Shown here one piece after another: positions 1-7,988 of a stretch of DNA of 10,318 nt. The notes beneath the pieces are model-generated. The model saw nothing but the letters and a program-made list of their open reading frames with translations. It was not told where the DNA came from and made no database searches. This DNA is from Thermoplasmata archaeon. GTDB taxonomy: Archaea; Thermoplasmatota; Thermoplasmata; Thermoplasmatales; Thermoplasmataceae. The stretch is from contig JAJZZQ010000024.1 in NCBI GenBank assembly GCA_021797525.1, positions 1 to 10,318 of the forward strand, in the 5' to 3' direction. Numbering within the stretch: position 1 is the first letter of the stretch; each line of letters starts with the position of its first letter. The position numbers and the translations under genes are program-made.

Positions 1-2
1 TC

Positions 3-1553
3 TTATCCGTTGATCTCGTCTTCCCTAGTTCCATCTCCCCCAAGACGAAAGTTAATGTCAAAATTTTTTATGAACTCCGCCTCTTCATCCGTGAGACCGT
101 ACAATTCAGCAACAAGTTTGTCTAATTCTTGTATTTTACTGTATGATTTCTTAGGTATAATCTCCTTTATTTTAATCACATATCCGCCTTTTCTTATATT
201 TATATTGATATGGCTGTTAAGATCGTAATCCCTCATCAGTCCATTCGCTTTTTCCTCCAGCTTTTCGCCGAGTTTACTGTCAATTATACCTATGTTAAGA
301 GGGAGCGACAATATGTGTTCTGACAGGAGATGCCGCCCGTCTGATTTTGCAACGAACCACCAATAAAAGAGCGAACTGTTAAGTATTGCTGCAGCTATGG
401 CTGCATTGCTTTTGCTGAATTCTAGAGGCTTATATTGGTCTGTAACCTTTATTTTGTATGGTCTACCTAAGGTTATTTTTCCGGTCTTATCGTCTTTGAT
501 GTAATCCTTGAAGTATTCTGCCTTTGGCACATATTCATCATAATGGGAGTGTATCCAATACTGGGGAGAGTTATGATACCATATCTTGGTTTCCCCTGAA
601 TTCAGGAAATCACCCAGAACCCTCCCACCAGATTGCGTTTTCATCTTAGCAAGTATGCTGGACTCTGTTATTGTACCGATCTTTGGAATTATTTCATCTA
701 TTGCTCCGATCCTGTATTTTATTGCCTTAAGGTCGTCGAAGAGTTTGGGCCTGTCTCTCGAATACCACCGGTGATAACTACTTGTGATCACTTCCTCCAC
801 TCCGTTGCCTTTCTGTGTGATTACAATGGTCGACCGGCAGTGTTCAATTCCTGAGAATATCTTTCCGGGTCGATCGTCAAAGTTGTAATAAGCCACACCA
901 CTTGAAGCATGGTGAATAACACTGCGGACAGAGGACATTCTCTCCGTTGAGACCAAAGATACGGGGACTATGAAACCGAACCTTCCGTCTTCATTGAGCA
1001 GATTTAAGGACCTTTCTATAAAATAAGCATGAGTATTCCCGCAGTCCATGCTTTTGTAAATAAGTGGTGTGGACTTGTCTTTTAAGGGTCTAGTTTTTTT
1101 TATTACTGCAAGGTCTGATTCATCGCAGTTCTGATCCTCAATGTAAGGCGGATTCCCTATTATGACGTCAAATCCCCCGTTTCCAAGTATGTTGACGTAA
1201 TCAATATTCCAATGAATAGGCTGTCTGGAAGTTACGGCCTTCCAGAGAAGATCATTCTTGGTCTTCGAAGTTGAGTTAAAGCTTGTGAGGTAAGAATAAA
1301 AAGCCGAATTTATGGCGTTGTACAACATGTTTCTGATTTTCAATATAATGCCATGCATGACCAGGGCTTTTTCCCCTGACGCAGTCCGATATTCTGATAG
1401 AAGTATCATATAGGCTTTTGAAAAATCCTCAGTTTTGTTGCTACGGAAAAGTCTATGCAGCTCATCTCTGGTATTTTCGGAAAGTTTATTGATGACTTCC
1501 AGTTCATCAGTGCCAACAAAACCACTTTCAATAGCGGATAGAGACAGGTACAA
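3..1553 (-). pseudogene. Eco57I-like N6-adenine DNA methyltransferase / type IIG restriction protein, C-terminal part
   Basis: The 516-residue frame carries GGFDVIIGNPPY (about residues 126-137). This is motif IV, the catalytic NPPY of adenine-N6 methyltransferases, in the form used by Eco57I/type IIG proteins. A GFIVPVSLV strand follows near residue 193. After it comes a long region typical of the target-recognition domain, and the C-terminus ends in a DKLVAELYGLTDEE segment common in this family. Motif I (the SAM-binding DPACGSG-like loop), normally upstream, is absent, and so is any nuclease domain; full-length relatives are usually about 900-1200 residues. The only start is a TTG at 1553, ten codons after an in-frame TAA (1572-1574), with no ribosome-binding site. 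Coding-like sequence continues upstream in other frames, so I read this as the surviving 3' part of a broken gene. A split enzyme with a separate partner cannot be excluded. Confidence 0.75.
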
Positions 1554-1830
1554 CTTTTCGTTAAGCTGTCCTTAGAATATCTTTGGGTAACTGCTAAAAT
1601 CTCTGTGTACAAGATAACATTATACGAGGAAACGAGCTTAACGCCGGTAGATACAATGGGAACAACAGGAATCCTTAGAATCAGGATCTAAATCGTAACG
1701 ATTTAAAAAACTGGAATTCTGCATTTTTCATTACACCATTACAGACTTTATCATATGTTCTGTCAATTGCGTCGTAGGACTCCTGCTGAACGCAATCATA
1801 TGTATTATATCCCTGTTTGGGCTCATTTTC
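1554..1830 (-). pseudogene. decayed 5' continuation of the adenine methyltransferase gene (two frames)
   Basis: Two overlapping stop-free stretches on the minus strand read like protein but have no usable start. The first is 60 codons (1863 down to 1684, stop 1681-1683) and contains YNTYDCVQQESYDAIDR and YDKVCNGVMKNAEF. The second opens at 1687 after a TAG and runs to 1406; it contains RIPVVPIVSTGVKLVSSYNV, then ILAVTQRYSKDS. Joining the first to the second near 1685, and the second to the NEKLYLSLSAIESG frame near 1565, gives one continuous protein-like sequence running into the methyltransferase fragment. That suggests two indels in a formerly continuous gene whose 5' end now overlaps the start of the transporter on the other strand. 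No motif I is visible in either stretch. This is inference from reading frames only. Confidence 0.4.
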
Positions 1831-3172
1831 CGTGGCGGATTCAGCTTCCAGGGAATCTGTGGGTTATTCTCACCATAAAACGCTAACTGGAATTGGGTAT
1901 TTCCTTGATGGGTATAATCTCAATTCTGTGGCTGTATTTACATTTCTACTGATTCAGTATAAATTTTTTTCTTACGATGCTGTGCAGCTAGGCTTTGTGA
2001 CAGGAATTTCACTTCTAGGTGCAGTGGCCGGAGCCGTGCTTGTTGGCAGGATTTCTGATCTGCTCGGGCGGAGGCGAACCTATTTCCTGTACCCTATTCT
2101 GTTCATAATATTTCCTTTGGCTTCTGCACTTTCCTGGAATATCTCGGTGCTCATTATTTTCAGGTTTTTCCTGGGAATTGGCATCGGTGCTGATTATGCC
2201 GTTGGGCCGGTGTATTCCATTGAACAGATGCAAGAGTCAAGCCGAGGAAAAGGATACGGATATATCTGGGTATTTTGGAGTCTTGGGGCCGCAGTTTCAT
2301 TCTTCACTGGCCTGATTGCATTACATTATGTGGGAACAGAATCCTGGAGGATAGCGCTGGGAATATCTTCCATCCCTGCTACTTTACTAATTTTCATAAG
2401 GTTTGACGTTCCTGAGTCCGAGAAGTGGACATCGACAGACATCAGTAAGAATCATTCCAGCACGGACAATGAACCCTGTTTGCGCCAAGCAGAATCAGTT
2501 GGAAATGAAAACCAGCTTGGCGTTTCGAAACTCTTCAGGGGCAATCTGGGATACAGGACTGTTGTGGTCTGGACACAATGGATTCTGCTTGATATCGGTT
2601 CCTATGGTTTCACCCTGTATACTCCCATAATTGTAAGCCAGATAGGATACGGCATATACAGTTCCCTTGTTATCACTGGCATCCTGTATACTTTTGGATT
2701 CCTGGCTGCCATTATCTCTATGGGCTGGAATGACAGATACGGGAGGAAAATAATACAGGAGATGGGCTTTTTCTTTATGGCTGTAGGAATGTCGATGATA
2801 CTGATTTCCAGTGAGTTAAGGGGACAGTTTGCATTGCCAATCAGTTTTGCCGGCCTTATTCTCTGGTTTGCAAGTGAGAATATCGGCCCTGGCAATACCA
2901 TGGGGCTCTATGCCATGGAACTCTTTCCAACCAGGCTCAGATCCACATCAATGGGGGCAGCTACTGCAATTACAAGATTGGTTTCCTTCCTCAGCGCATT
3001 CGAGTTTCCCCTGCTGTTGATAATTGTGGGCAGGGAGGCCTTTTTCATTCTAATGATTGCAGTTATGTGTGCAGCATTCTTATTCACAGTAGTCTTCACG
3101 CCTGAAACAAGGGGGCTTACTCTGGATCAGGTGGTCAATTATAAACTCAAAAAGGGAAAGCTGGTGCCTTGA
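1817..3172 (+). CDS. MFS transporter, sugar/metabolite:H+ symporter type
   Basis: This is a 451-residue cytoplasmic-membrane carrier with about 12 hydrophobic helices and a hydrophilic central loop (about residues 200-238). Family marks are clear: the FLDGYN of helix 1 (29-34); motif A GRISDLLGRRR (77-87) and its second-half repeat GWNDRYGRK (303-311); FFLGIGIGADYAVGP with the RGKGYGY loop; the mid-protein PESEKW (199-204); the loop ELFPTRLRSTSMG (368-380); and the final PETRG (429-433). This pattern fits the sugar porter/metabolite:H+ symporter branch of the major facilitator superfamily; the substrate cannot be read from sequence. There is no ATG start. The frame opens after a TGA at 1787-1789, and candidate starts are TTG 1817 or GTG 1832, neither with a clear ribosome-binding site. 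Helix 1 is complete with either. It faces the permease gene and ends 5 bp from that gene's stop. Confidence 0.9.
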   Translation: MGSFSVADSASRESVGYSHHKTLTGIGYFLDGYNLNSVAVFTFLLIQYKFFSYDAVQLGFVTGISLLGAVAGAVLVGRISDLLGRRRTYFLYPILFIIFPLASALSWNISVLIIFRFFLGIGIGADYAVGPVYSIEQMQESSRGKGYGYIWVFWSLGAAVSFFTGLIALHYVGTESWRIALGISSIPATLLIFIRFDVPESEKWTSTDISKNHSSTDNEPCLRQAESVGNENQLGVSKLFRGNLGYRTVVVWTQWILLDIGSYGFTLYTPIIVSQIGYGIYSSLVITGILYTFGFLAAIISMGWNDRYGRKIIQEMGFFFMAVGMSMILISSELRGQFALPISFAGLILWFASENIGPGNTMGLYAMELFPTRLRSTSMGAATAITRLVSFLSAFEFPLLLIIVGREAFFILMIAVMCAAFLFTVVFTPETRGLTLDQVVNYKLKKGKLVP

Positions 3173-3177
3173 TGGCA

Positions 3178-4845
3178 CTACCCATTCTTCAACTTAGAAA
3201 CCTGTGATTCCTGGAATGTTCTCTGCCTGAAATAATAGGTAAGTGCAGAAATTGGTATGACTATAATGAGTATGAGAAAAGCCGCAGAAGACCCTGGGTG
3301 AAGTTCTCCGGTTGTGATGAGCCCGTATGAGGATAGTGCCAGCGTATACCAGTTCTGTGGAGCTAAAAATAGCGTTGAGGCGTAATCAATGGCGGACCGT
3401 ACAGTAACGAACAAAAATCCCTCAAGTATTCCTGGCAGCACAAGAGGCAGGAGGATTTTGACGATCAGGTCATATGTTTTACGGCCCATCACCTGTGCTG
3501 CCTCAAGCAAACTGTTTGAAAGTGAATCGAATGATATGGAAACAGAATTGCTGGCGTATCCAAGTCTTCCTGTTGTATAACCTAGGATCAGCATAACAGG
3601 AATTTTATCAATAAGGAAACCGGTGTAGTGGTTATTGTAGAGAGATAGGAAACTTATTCCAATTATAATGTTTGACATCGCAAAAGCAAGCATGATAATG
3701 AGATTTAGGTACCTCTTTGATCTTGCTCCTGAAACTTTCGAATTATATGATATCAGCACGGATATGACAACAGCCAATGCTCCTGCTGCAACCGTGGTTA
3801 TGATTGTTGCGTAAATGGAGAAGGGATAGAGCGAAAGAGCAGAAGAAAATCCCGAAGTGCTGAAAGACTGTGGTATTACGGAAAGTATCCACTTGCTGGA
3901 AAATCCGCTTAATGAGATTATTATTACTTCAATCACTGGCAAAAGGCTTATGGCTGCAGAATAGGCAACAAGAGCATACTTTATGCCTGTCTTCCTTATC
4001 ATATTCTGGTGAAATCCTTTCCCCTGTATGGTTGCACTCACTTTCCGGGTAACAAAGGCCTGAATCACAATCGCGATAAGATTGATGAGAAATAGAACAA
4101 AGAGCATTGCCGTAGCTATTTGCCAGTTGAAGAATGAGAAGAGCTGTGTATACGCAGATGAACTAATGACCTGGAATGATGGGGGTGCAAGAAGCAAAGG
4201 GACCGAAAGAGAACCAGTTGTAAGAAGAAATACAATAACCATTCCTGAAACAATGCCCGGCGTCAGCAGAGGAATGGTAACGCCGAAGAAAGTCCTAATC
4301 CGAGAATTTCCGTTAGCAAGCGAAGCCTCAACGAGCCTGTACTCGAGATTGTTGAAAGAAAGTGTTACATAATTTACCATGAAAGGTATCATGGCAATCG
4401 TCATAACACCTAGAAGCCCGTAAAACGAGTATATTATAGAAAATCTGCTCCCAGAAATGCTGTTCATAATTATGAATACATATGCAATTATGAAGCCTGG
4501 AATTGCTAGGCTGATCATCAGAATTGTCCTGATAATTATCTTCGCTCTTGAATCAGTCCGGCTAAATAAAATTGCAATTGGCAGAGAAAGAAGGAAAGAC
4601 AGCAGAACTACGGATATGCCCAATATTACCGTATGCAACACTGCGGCCGAATAGTAACTGTTCCTGAAAACTGATATATAGCCTGAAAGCGAAAATTTGA
4701 GACTCTTTGGGTTAGTCAGGAGCAAAAGGATTCCATTTGGTACTCCAGCCAAGGAAGTAACGAAGAAACTTACTAATGGCAAAATGATTAGAAAAAGAAA
4801 GATAACTGAAATAATAATTTTAAATTTAAGACCATTACTGCTCAT
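3178..4845 (-). CDS. ABC transporter, fused double permease (ferric-iron/AEP/thiamine type)
   Basis: This 555-residue integral membrane protein has about 12 hydrophobic segments and two binding-protein-dependent permease domains in tandem. Each has its EAA loop, the cytoplasmic helix that docks on the ATPase: EASLANGNSRIRTFFGVTIP (173-192) and EAAQVMGRKTYDLIVKILLP (448-467). One chain therefore supplies both halves of the channel, as in FbpB, ThiP and PhnU/V-like importers. Its ATG overlaps the stop codon of the substrate-binding protein gene in an ATGA (4842-4845), implying translational coupling in the same transcript. It completes the importer with the ATPase and binding protein upstream. 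The two halves differ strongly outside the EAA loops, so the duplication is ancient. Substrate is undetermined; Fe(III) is a common ligand of this superfamily, but phosphonates, thiamine and polyamines use similar permeases. Confidence 0.93.
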   Translation of the reverse strand: MSSNGLKFKIIISVIFLFLIILPLVSFFVTSLAGVPNGILLLLTNPKSLKFSLSGYISVFRNSYYSAAVLHTVILGISVVLLSFLLSLPIAILFSRTDSRAKIIIRTILMISLAIPGFIIAYVFIIMNSISGSRFSIIYSFYGLLGVMTIAMIPFMVNYVTLSFNNLEYRLVEASLANGNSRIRTFFGVTIPLLTPGIVSGMVIVFLLTTGSLSVPLLLAPPSFQVISSSAYTQLFSFFNWQIATAMLFVLFLINLIAIVIQAFVTRKVSATIQGKGFHQNMIRKTGIKYALVAYSAAISLLPVIEVIIISLSGFSSKWILSVIPQSFSTSGFSSALSLYPFSIYATIITTVAAGALAVVISVLISYNSKVSGARSKRYLNLIIMLAFAMSNIIIGISFLSLYNNHYTGFLIDKIPVMLILGYTTGRLGYASNSVSISFDSLSNSLLEAAQVMGRKTYDLIVKILLPLVLPGILEGFLFVTVRSAIDYASTLFLAPQNWYTLALSSYGLITTGELHPGSSAAFLILIIVIPISALTYYFRQRTFQESQVSKLKNG

Positions 4846-6050
4846 GGATTGGCTGCCTTCCCTATGTTAGAAAGAAGGCTGCTGTCCATATAATAATTTT
4901 CCAGGAAAACTGTTGAAATCCCCTGGGGTTCCGGAGACTGTTTTGACAGCCCGTAAGGAATGACAGAAGACGACGATGTGAGATTGTTAAACACGCCGGT
5001 AAGGTAACCGAAGTTGTTTGTTGTGAACGTCTGGTTGTATGGGAATATGTCATTCTCCACCTGTGAGATGGAATATGAACCTGCTGGAACAGGAACTCCC
5101 GAGATGATCGGAGGCTTGTGGAATATGCTCGTTATGTTTTGCTGCCCTTCCTTGGAGAGAACCCAGTTTACGAATTCCTTTGCATATGTCATGTGCGGTG
5201 CGCCATTCACTATTGCCATTGCAGTTGGGCCCAGCACTGTTTCATTGGGCAAAGCTGGTACAAGTGGATAGCCGTTTTCCTGTGCATAAAGTGTCGGCAT
5301 ATATGTCCAGTCAATTGTTATTGCTGCAGTGCTGCTCTGTCCTAGGGCCACTTCTGCATTCTCGTCATCAGTCTGTATCTGGGAAGTTAGTGTATTATTC
5401 AGAACTGCCCAAACATAAGCATGGTAATGCGCCTGTGCTGTGGCAGTTACATTGTTGTATTTGTAAAGGAAATACTGGTACATGAGAGAGAAATATGCTA
5501 TCGCTGTTGTTGTTGAAGTAGATGGGTTCTCCATTATGATTTTTCCCTTGTAGACTGGATTTGTCAGATTCAAAAATGAGGTTGGAAAAGGAGCATTTCC
5601 CAAGTTGTGTGTGTTAACTGACATTCCAAGAACGGCATATGTGAATGGATACCATGTCCAGTTCGCTGATCTCCATAATCCGCCATGTAGGTATTCGCTT
5701 TGATTGGCTATTGCCGGCGGGGTATAGCTGGCGAATATGTTGTGCGACTCAGCGCTTATATAAGCAGAAGGAGCCCCCCCAAACAGAACATCTGCCTGTG
5801 GATTGGATGCATCTGCAATGAGCTTCCCTGTAAGATCACCCATTGCTCCGTATGTAGCTACCACCTTAATGCCAGTGGCATTAGTGAAGTTAGCAAAATA
5901 TTTGCTTGCAAGGGTGGAGCCATAATCAGCATATATTACTACTTCCTTTGTGGCAGTTTTTGATGAGTTGTAATAAGCAACTCCGATAGCTATTGCAGCC
6001 ACTACAATTACAATAGCAACTATTACTGCTATTATTGATTTTTGCACCAT
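4842..6050 (-). CDS. ABC transporter substrate-binding protein (FbpA-like)
   Basis: The N-terminus is a short basic segment followed by one hydrophobic stretch (about residues 5-27, rich in Ile, Val and Ala), then an extracytoplasmic domain opening with KEVVIYADYGS. There is no lipobox cysteine, so the protein is probably held outside the membrane by an uncleaved anchor. The domain shows the periplasmic-binding-protein pattern of the iron/AEP type: a LTGKLIADASNPQADVLFGG strand-loop near the start, VYKGKI in the middle, and a late AKEFVNWVLSKEGQQ helix. It is rich in N-x-S/T sequons, as is common for archaeal surface proteins. I prefer the ATG at 6050 (402 residues). A GTGAT ribosome-binding match lies 11 nt before it, whereas the upstream TTG at 6059 would leave only 2 nt. 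A strong TATA box lies upstream. Ligand unknown; Fe(III) is plausible for an acidophile. Confidence 0.9.
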   Translation of the reverse strand: MVQKSIIAVIVAIVIVVAAIAIGVAYYNSSKTATKEVVIYADYGSTLASKYFANFTNATGIKVVATYGAMGDLTGKLIADASNPQADVLFGGAPSAYISAESHNIFASYTPPAIANQSEYLHGGLWRSANWTWYPFTYAVLGMSVNTHNLGNAPFPTSFLNLTNPVYKGKIIMENPSTSTTTAIAYFSLMYQYFLYKYNNVTATAQAHYHAYVWAVLNNTLTSQIQTDDENAEVALGQSSTAAITIDWTYMPTLYAQENGYPLVPALPNETVLGPTAMAIVNGAPHMTYAKEFVNWVLSKEGQQNITSIFHKPPIISGVPVPAGSYSISQVENDIFPYNQTFTTNNFGYLTGVFNNLTSSSSVIPYGLSKQSPEPQGISTVFLENYYMDSSLLSNIGKAANP

Positions 6051-6098
6051 GTTTGCCAAGCATCACATAGAAATACTTTGCTTAAACCTTATCTGACT

Positions 6099-6117
6099 AT
6101 TTTATATAATATATATA
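6099..6117 (-). promoter_or_regulatory. archaeal TATA (box A) promoter of the binding-protein gene
   Basis: On the minus strand the 95-bp gap between the ATPase stop and the binding-protein ATG holds a long run of T and A only (6099-6117, including TATATATATTATATAAAA). An element centred near 6108 predicts transcription starting around 6082, leaving a leader of about 30 nt that contains the GTGAT ribosome-binding match at 6062-6066. A private promoter would let the binding protein and permease be made in excess of the ATPase, as is usual for binding proteins. The transcription start is inferred. Confidence 0.6.
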
Positions 6118-6145
6118 CGAAGAATTTGTGGGCCGAACCCCAAAT

Positions 6146-7192
6146 TTATTCGGTGAAAAGGAATGCCCTGTTATCGGCGGGTGAAAGCCTCACTGGCGAT
6201 CCATACTGCATCGAAACAGTTTCTTCCACAACAATATTTATTGTGGAACCGTCCTCAAGGCTAACGATCAGGTGATTGCTGCCGGAATAAAATTTGTCTG
6301 AAACTACCGTGCCGTTGATCCATCCATTATCATTTATCTTCAGATCACCAATCCTTACGGAGACCATACAATCAGCGCCGATGGTTACCTTTGATTTGTT
6401 GATTTGCGAAACTGTAATTTCCCTGCCGTTTATAGTGACGTTGTAAGCACTATTCTTCTCCGCATTTACGTGGCCTCTGAATGTGATTATCTCGTCCATG
6501 AAGCCGGCAACAGTATTGTTCACTGGATCATAATAAAACGTCTTCTGGTCGCCAATTTGTTCTATCACCCCTGCATTCATAACCGCTATTCTGTCAGAAA
6601 GCAGCTGAGCTTCTTCCTGATCATGTGTGACAAATAAAGTCGTTATATTCAGATTCCTTGTTATGCTCAGTATTTCAAGCTGGAGGTTTTTCTTTACCTG
6701 ACGATCGAGGTTGCTCAGAGGTTCGTCCATTAGAAGAATTTTTGGTTTAACAGCAAGAGCCCTAGCAAGTGCTACCCTCTGCAATTGACCGCCAGATAGC
6801 TGTGAAGGCATGCTGTCTATCTTATCCATAAGACCTACCTTTTTCAGAAGTTCCTTAACGACCTCATCCCTGTTGGCCAATGCAGTATGATCTCCTTGCA
6901 AAACAAATTCTATATTTTTCCTTACGGTCATATGCGGCCAGACAGCATAATCCTGGAACACCATTCCTATTCTTCTTTTTTGTGGCGGAAGATTCGTCAC
7001 ATCTTCACCATCGAAAAAGACTTTTCCGCTCTCTGGCGTTTCCAGGCCCGCCAAAATTCTAAGGAGAGTTGATTTTCCAGATCCACTGTAACCAACTATT
7101 ACAAAGAATTCGCCCTTTGAAACTTCAAATTCAATATCTTTCAAGACCCGTTTGCCCGAAAATGATTTGTTGAGGTTTTCAACGCGAATCAT
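6146..7192 (-). CDS. ABC transporter ATP-binding protein (FbpC/MalK type)
   Basis: A 348-residue cytoplasmic ATPase that powers the importer encoded next to it. All nucleotide-binding motifs are intact: Walker A GYSGSGKST (34-42), Q-loop VFQDYAVWPHMTV (Gln80), signature LSGGQLQR (132-139), Walker B ILLMDEP (152-158) with the D-loop SNLD, and the switch histidine in FVTHDQEEA (190). The C-terminal part (about 235-348) is the beta-rich TOBE region expected of FbpC, MalK and PotA relatives. An in-frame ATG at 7252 would add 20 residues (MVSHFPLDWNG...) that do not resemble the family. I chose ATG 7192 because the protein then begins with the usual MIRVENLNKSF and is preceded by a GAGGT ribosome-binding site 4 nt upstream. 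A TATA-like TTTTTATTAT at 7286-7295 could drive the transcript. It is the first gene of the importer cluster. Confidence 0.93.
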   Translation of the reverse strand: MIRVENLNKSFSGKRVLKDIEFEVSKGEFFVIVGYSGSGKSTLLRILAGLETPESGKVFFDGEDVTNLPPQKRRIGMVFQDYAVWPHMTVRKNIEFVLQGDHTALANRDEVVKELLKKVGLMDKIDSMPSQLSGGQLQRVALARALAVKPKILLMDEPLSNLDRQVKKNLQLEILSITRNLNITTLFVTHDQEEAQLLSDRIAVMNAGVIEQIGDQKTFYYDPVNNTVAGFMDEIITFRGHVNAEKNSAYNVTINGREITVSQINKSKVTIGADCMVSVRIGDLKINDNGWINGTVVSDKFYSGSNHLIVSLEDGSTINIVVEETVSMQYGSPVRLSPADNRAFLFTE

Positions 7193-7285
7193 GGGTACCT
7201 CGTTCAATGTAACACCAGCTCCATTCCAATCCAATGGAAAATGTGAAACCATGTCTATAATCTTTGTCTAATCCTCCGGAATCTC

Positions 7286-7295
7286 ATAATAAAAA
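7286..7295 (-). promoter_or_regulatory. TATA-like element upstream of the ABC ATPase gene
   Basis: TTTTTATTAT on the minus strand predicts transcription starting near 7266. That gives a leader of about 75 nt to the preferred ATG at 7192, or about 14 nt to the ATG at 7252. A GGAGG at 7273-7277 would then be upstream of the transcript and not a ribosome-binding site. Weak evidence, position only. Confidence 0.3.
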
Positions 7296-7364
7296 CTTCT
7301 GTTCCTCTTATAATGAATGAATATTGTCAAAAGAAGAATATTGCATAACCCCCATGCGGTAATT

Positions 7365-7431
7365 CATCTTTAAAATAAGATGGGTGTTGTTTGTATATAA
7401 CAACAACCCAACTGTTCAAGGAAAGAACAGT
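7365..7431. repeat. three consecutive inverted repeats, the middle one around a TATA box
   Basis: Three hairpin-forming units lie end to end. CATCTT/AAGATG has 6-bp perfect arms (7365-7370 and 7377-7382, loop TAAAAT). TGGGTGTTGTT/AACAACAACCCA pairs 11 bp with one bulge (7381-7391 and 7399-7410). ACTGTTC/GAACAGT has 7-bp perfect arms (7411-7417 and 7425-7431). The loop side of the middle repeat holds GTATATAA, a good box A. The layout suggests an operator or structured promoter, or an old insertion-sequence end, ahead of the IS5-like remnant. The rest of the 7253-7446 gap shows only a direct repeat of GAATATTG (7319-7326, 7336-7343). Confidence 0.5.
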
Positions 7432-7446
7432 AATAAAAAGATATAA

Positions 7447-7938
7447 TCCCTCTACAATGAATTGCCTCTCAGACGCATGAAGGGCCTCCTTGACCTCAGG
7501 GATATTGAAAACTACGATGATGATCCGAGGAAACAGAGCAGGAAGAAGAACGGAAGACCATTTATTCTTCCGGACTTGATCATTGAGATACTAGCAAGAA
7601 TAAGGGCAGTGTTCAATGCATCATTCAGGTCAGTGGAAACATATCTGAGAATATTCCAGGAGACTATCAGTATTCCGAGAATCTCTTACACGTATATATT
7701 CAGAAGGATAAGGAAGATCAAAGTGCTCGAGATCATTAATGCATCCTCTTCTGTTGCTGTGGATTCAACAGGCTTCTAGACAACAATAAGAGTGGACTAA
7801 CTTTAAAACAAATGGTCAAAGTAGAGAAAGGGTCTGATCAAACTGCATGTCTCTTCTGACACTGACAGGATCGTGGTGTACTGGATCCGATTAGATTCAG
7901 ACAGCATGAGCATGGAGAAATGCTTATATAGGGGGAAA
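7447..7938 (+). pseudogene. IS5-like transposase, multiply interrupted and truncated
   Basis: The frame opens after a TAA at 7444-7446 with SLYNELPLRRMKGLLDL, resembling the YNE-LVRRG-ILLD opening of IS5-family transposases. It continues through KKNGRPFILPDLIIEIL and an RSVETYLRIFQ helix to VAVDSTGF (ending 7776), the first catalytic aspartate. Four in-frame stops then follow within 16 codons (TAG 7777, TAA 7798, TAA 7804, TAG 7822). Reading through them gives TTIR-VD-x-L-x-NKWSK-x-RKGLIKLHVSSDTDR, matching the family pattern FKTTIRGDWLSNKWKKRKGWIKLHV in the same frame, so the decay is by point mutation and not indel. The sequence stops at the left end of the IS3 element; the rest of the DDE domain is not in the window. 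The longest open piece (TTG 7462 to 7779, 105 residues) is not expected to be functional. Confidence 0.8.
7924..7930 (+). promoter_or_regulatory. TATA box immediately outside the IS3 left end
   Basis: TTATATA (within CTTATATA) is a near-consensus archaeal box A predicting transcription from about 7952, just inside the element and about 37 nt before the OrfA ATG. It belongs to the IS5-like remnant and not to the IS3 element, so the insertion may have gained an outside promoter. Position-based inference. Confidence 0.4.
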
Positions 7939-7988
7939 GTCAAGGGAGGGGGAGTTTTTAATCTCCTGCCGGTTCCAGAGGTGACTGT

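Noticed and set aside
1406..1612. 68-residue minus-strand ORF as a separate gene
   Set aside because: Its C-terminal half lies out of frame inside the methyltransferase coding sequence; only its upstream part is protein-like, best explained by a frameshift in the larger gene.
3165..3185. Shared terminator between the convergent transporter and permease genes
   Set aside because: Only 5 bp separate the stops and there is no hairpin or clear T-run in the spacer.
7193..7252. Extra 20 residues at the N-terminus of the ABC ATPase (ATG 7252)
   Set aside because: They lack similarity to the family start and have no ribosome-binding site at normal distance, whereas ATG 7192 has GAGGT 4 nt upstream.
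7365..7431. CRISPR array
   Set aside because: The repeats are inverted, differ from each other, and have no regular spacers.
7447..7938. Stop-codon recoding (pyrrolysine or readthrough) in the IS5-like frame
   Set aside because: Both TAG and TAA occur, four times in 16 codons, and the gene is also truncated; decay is simpler.
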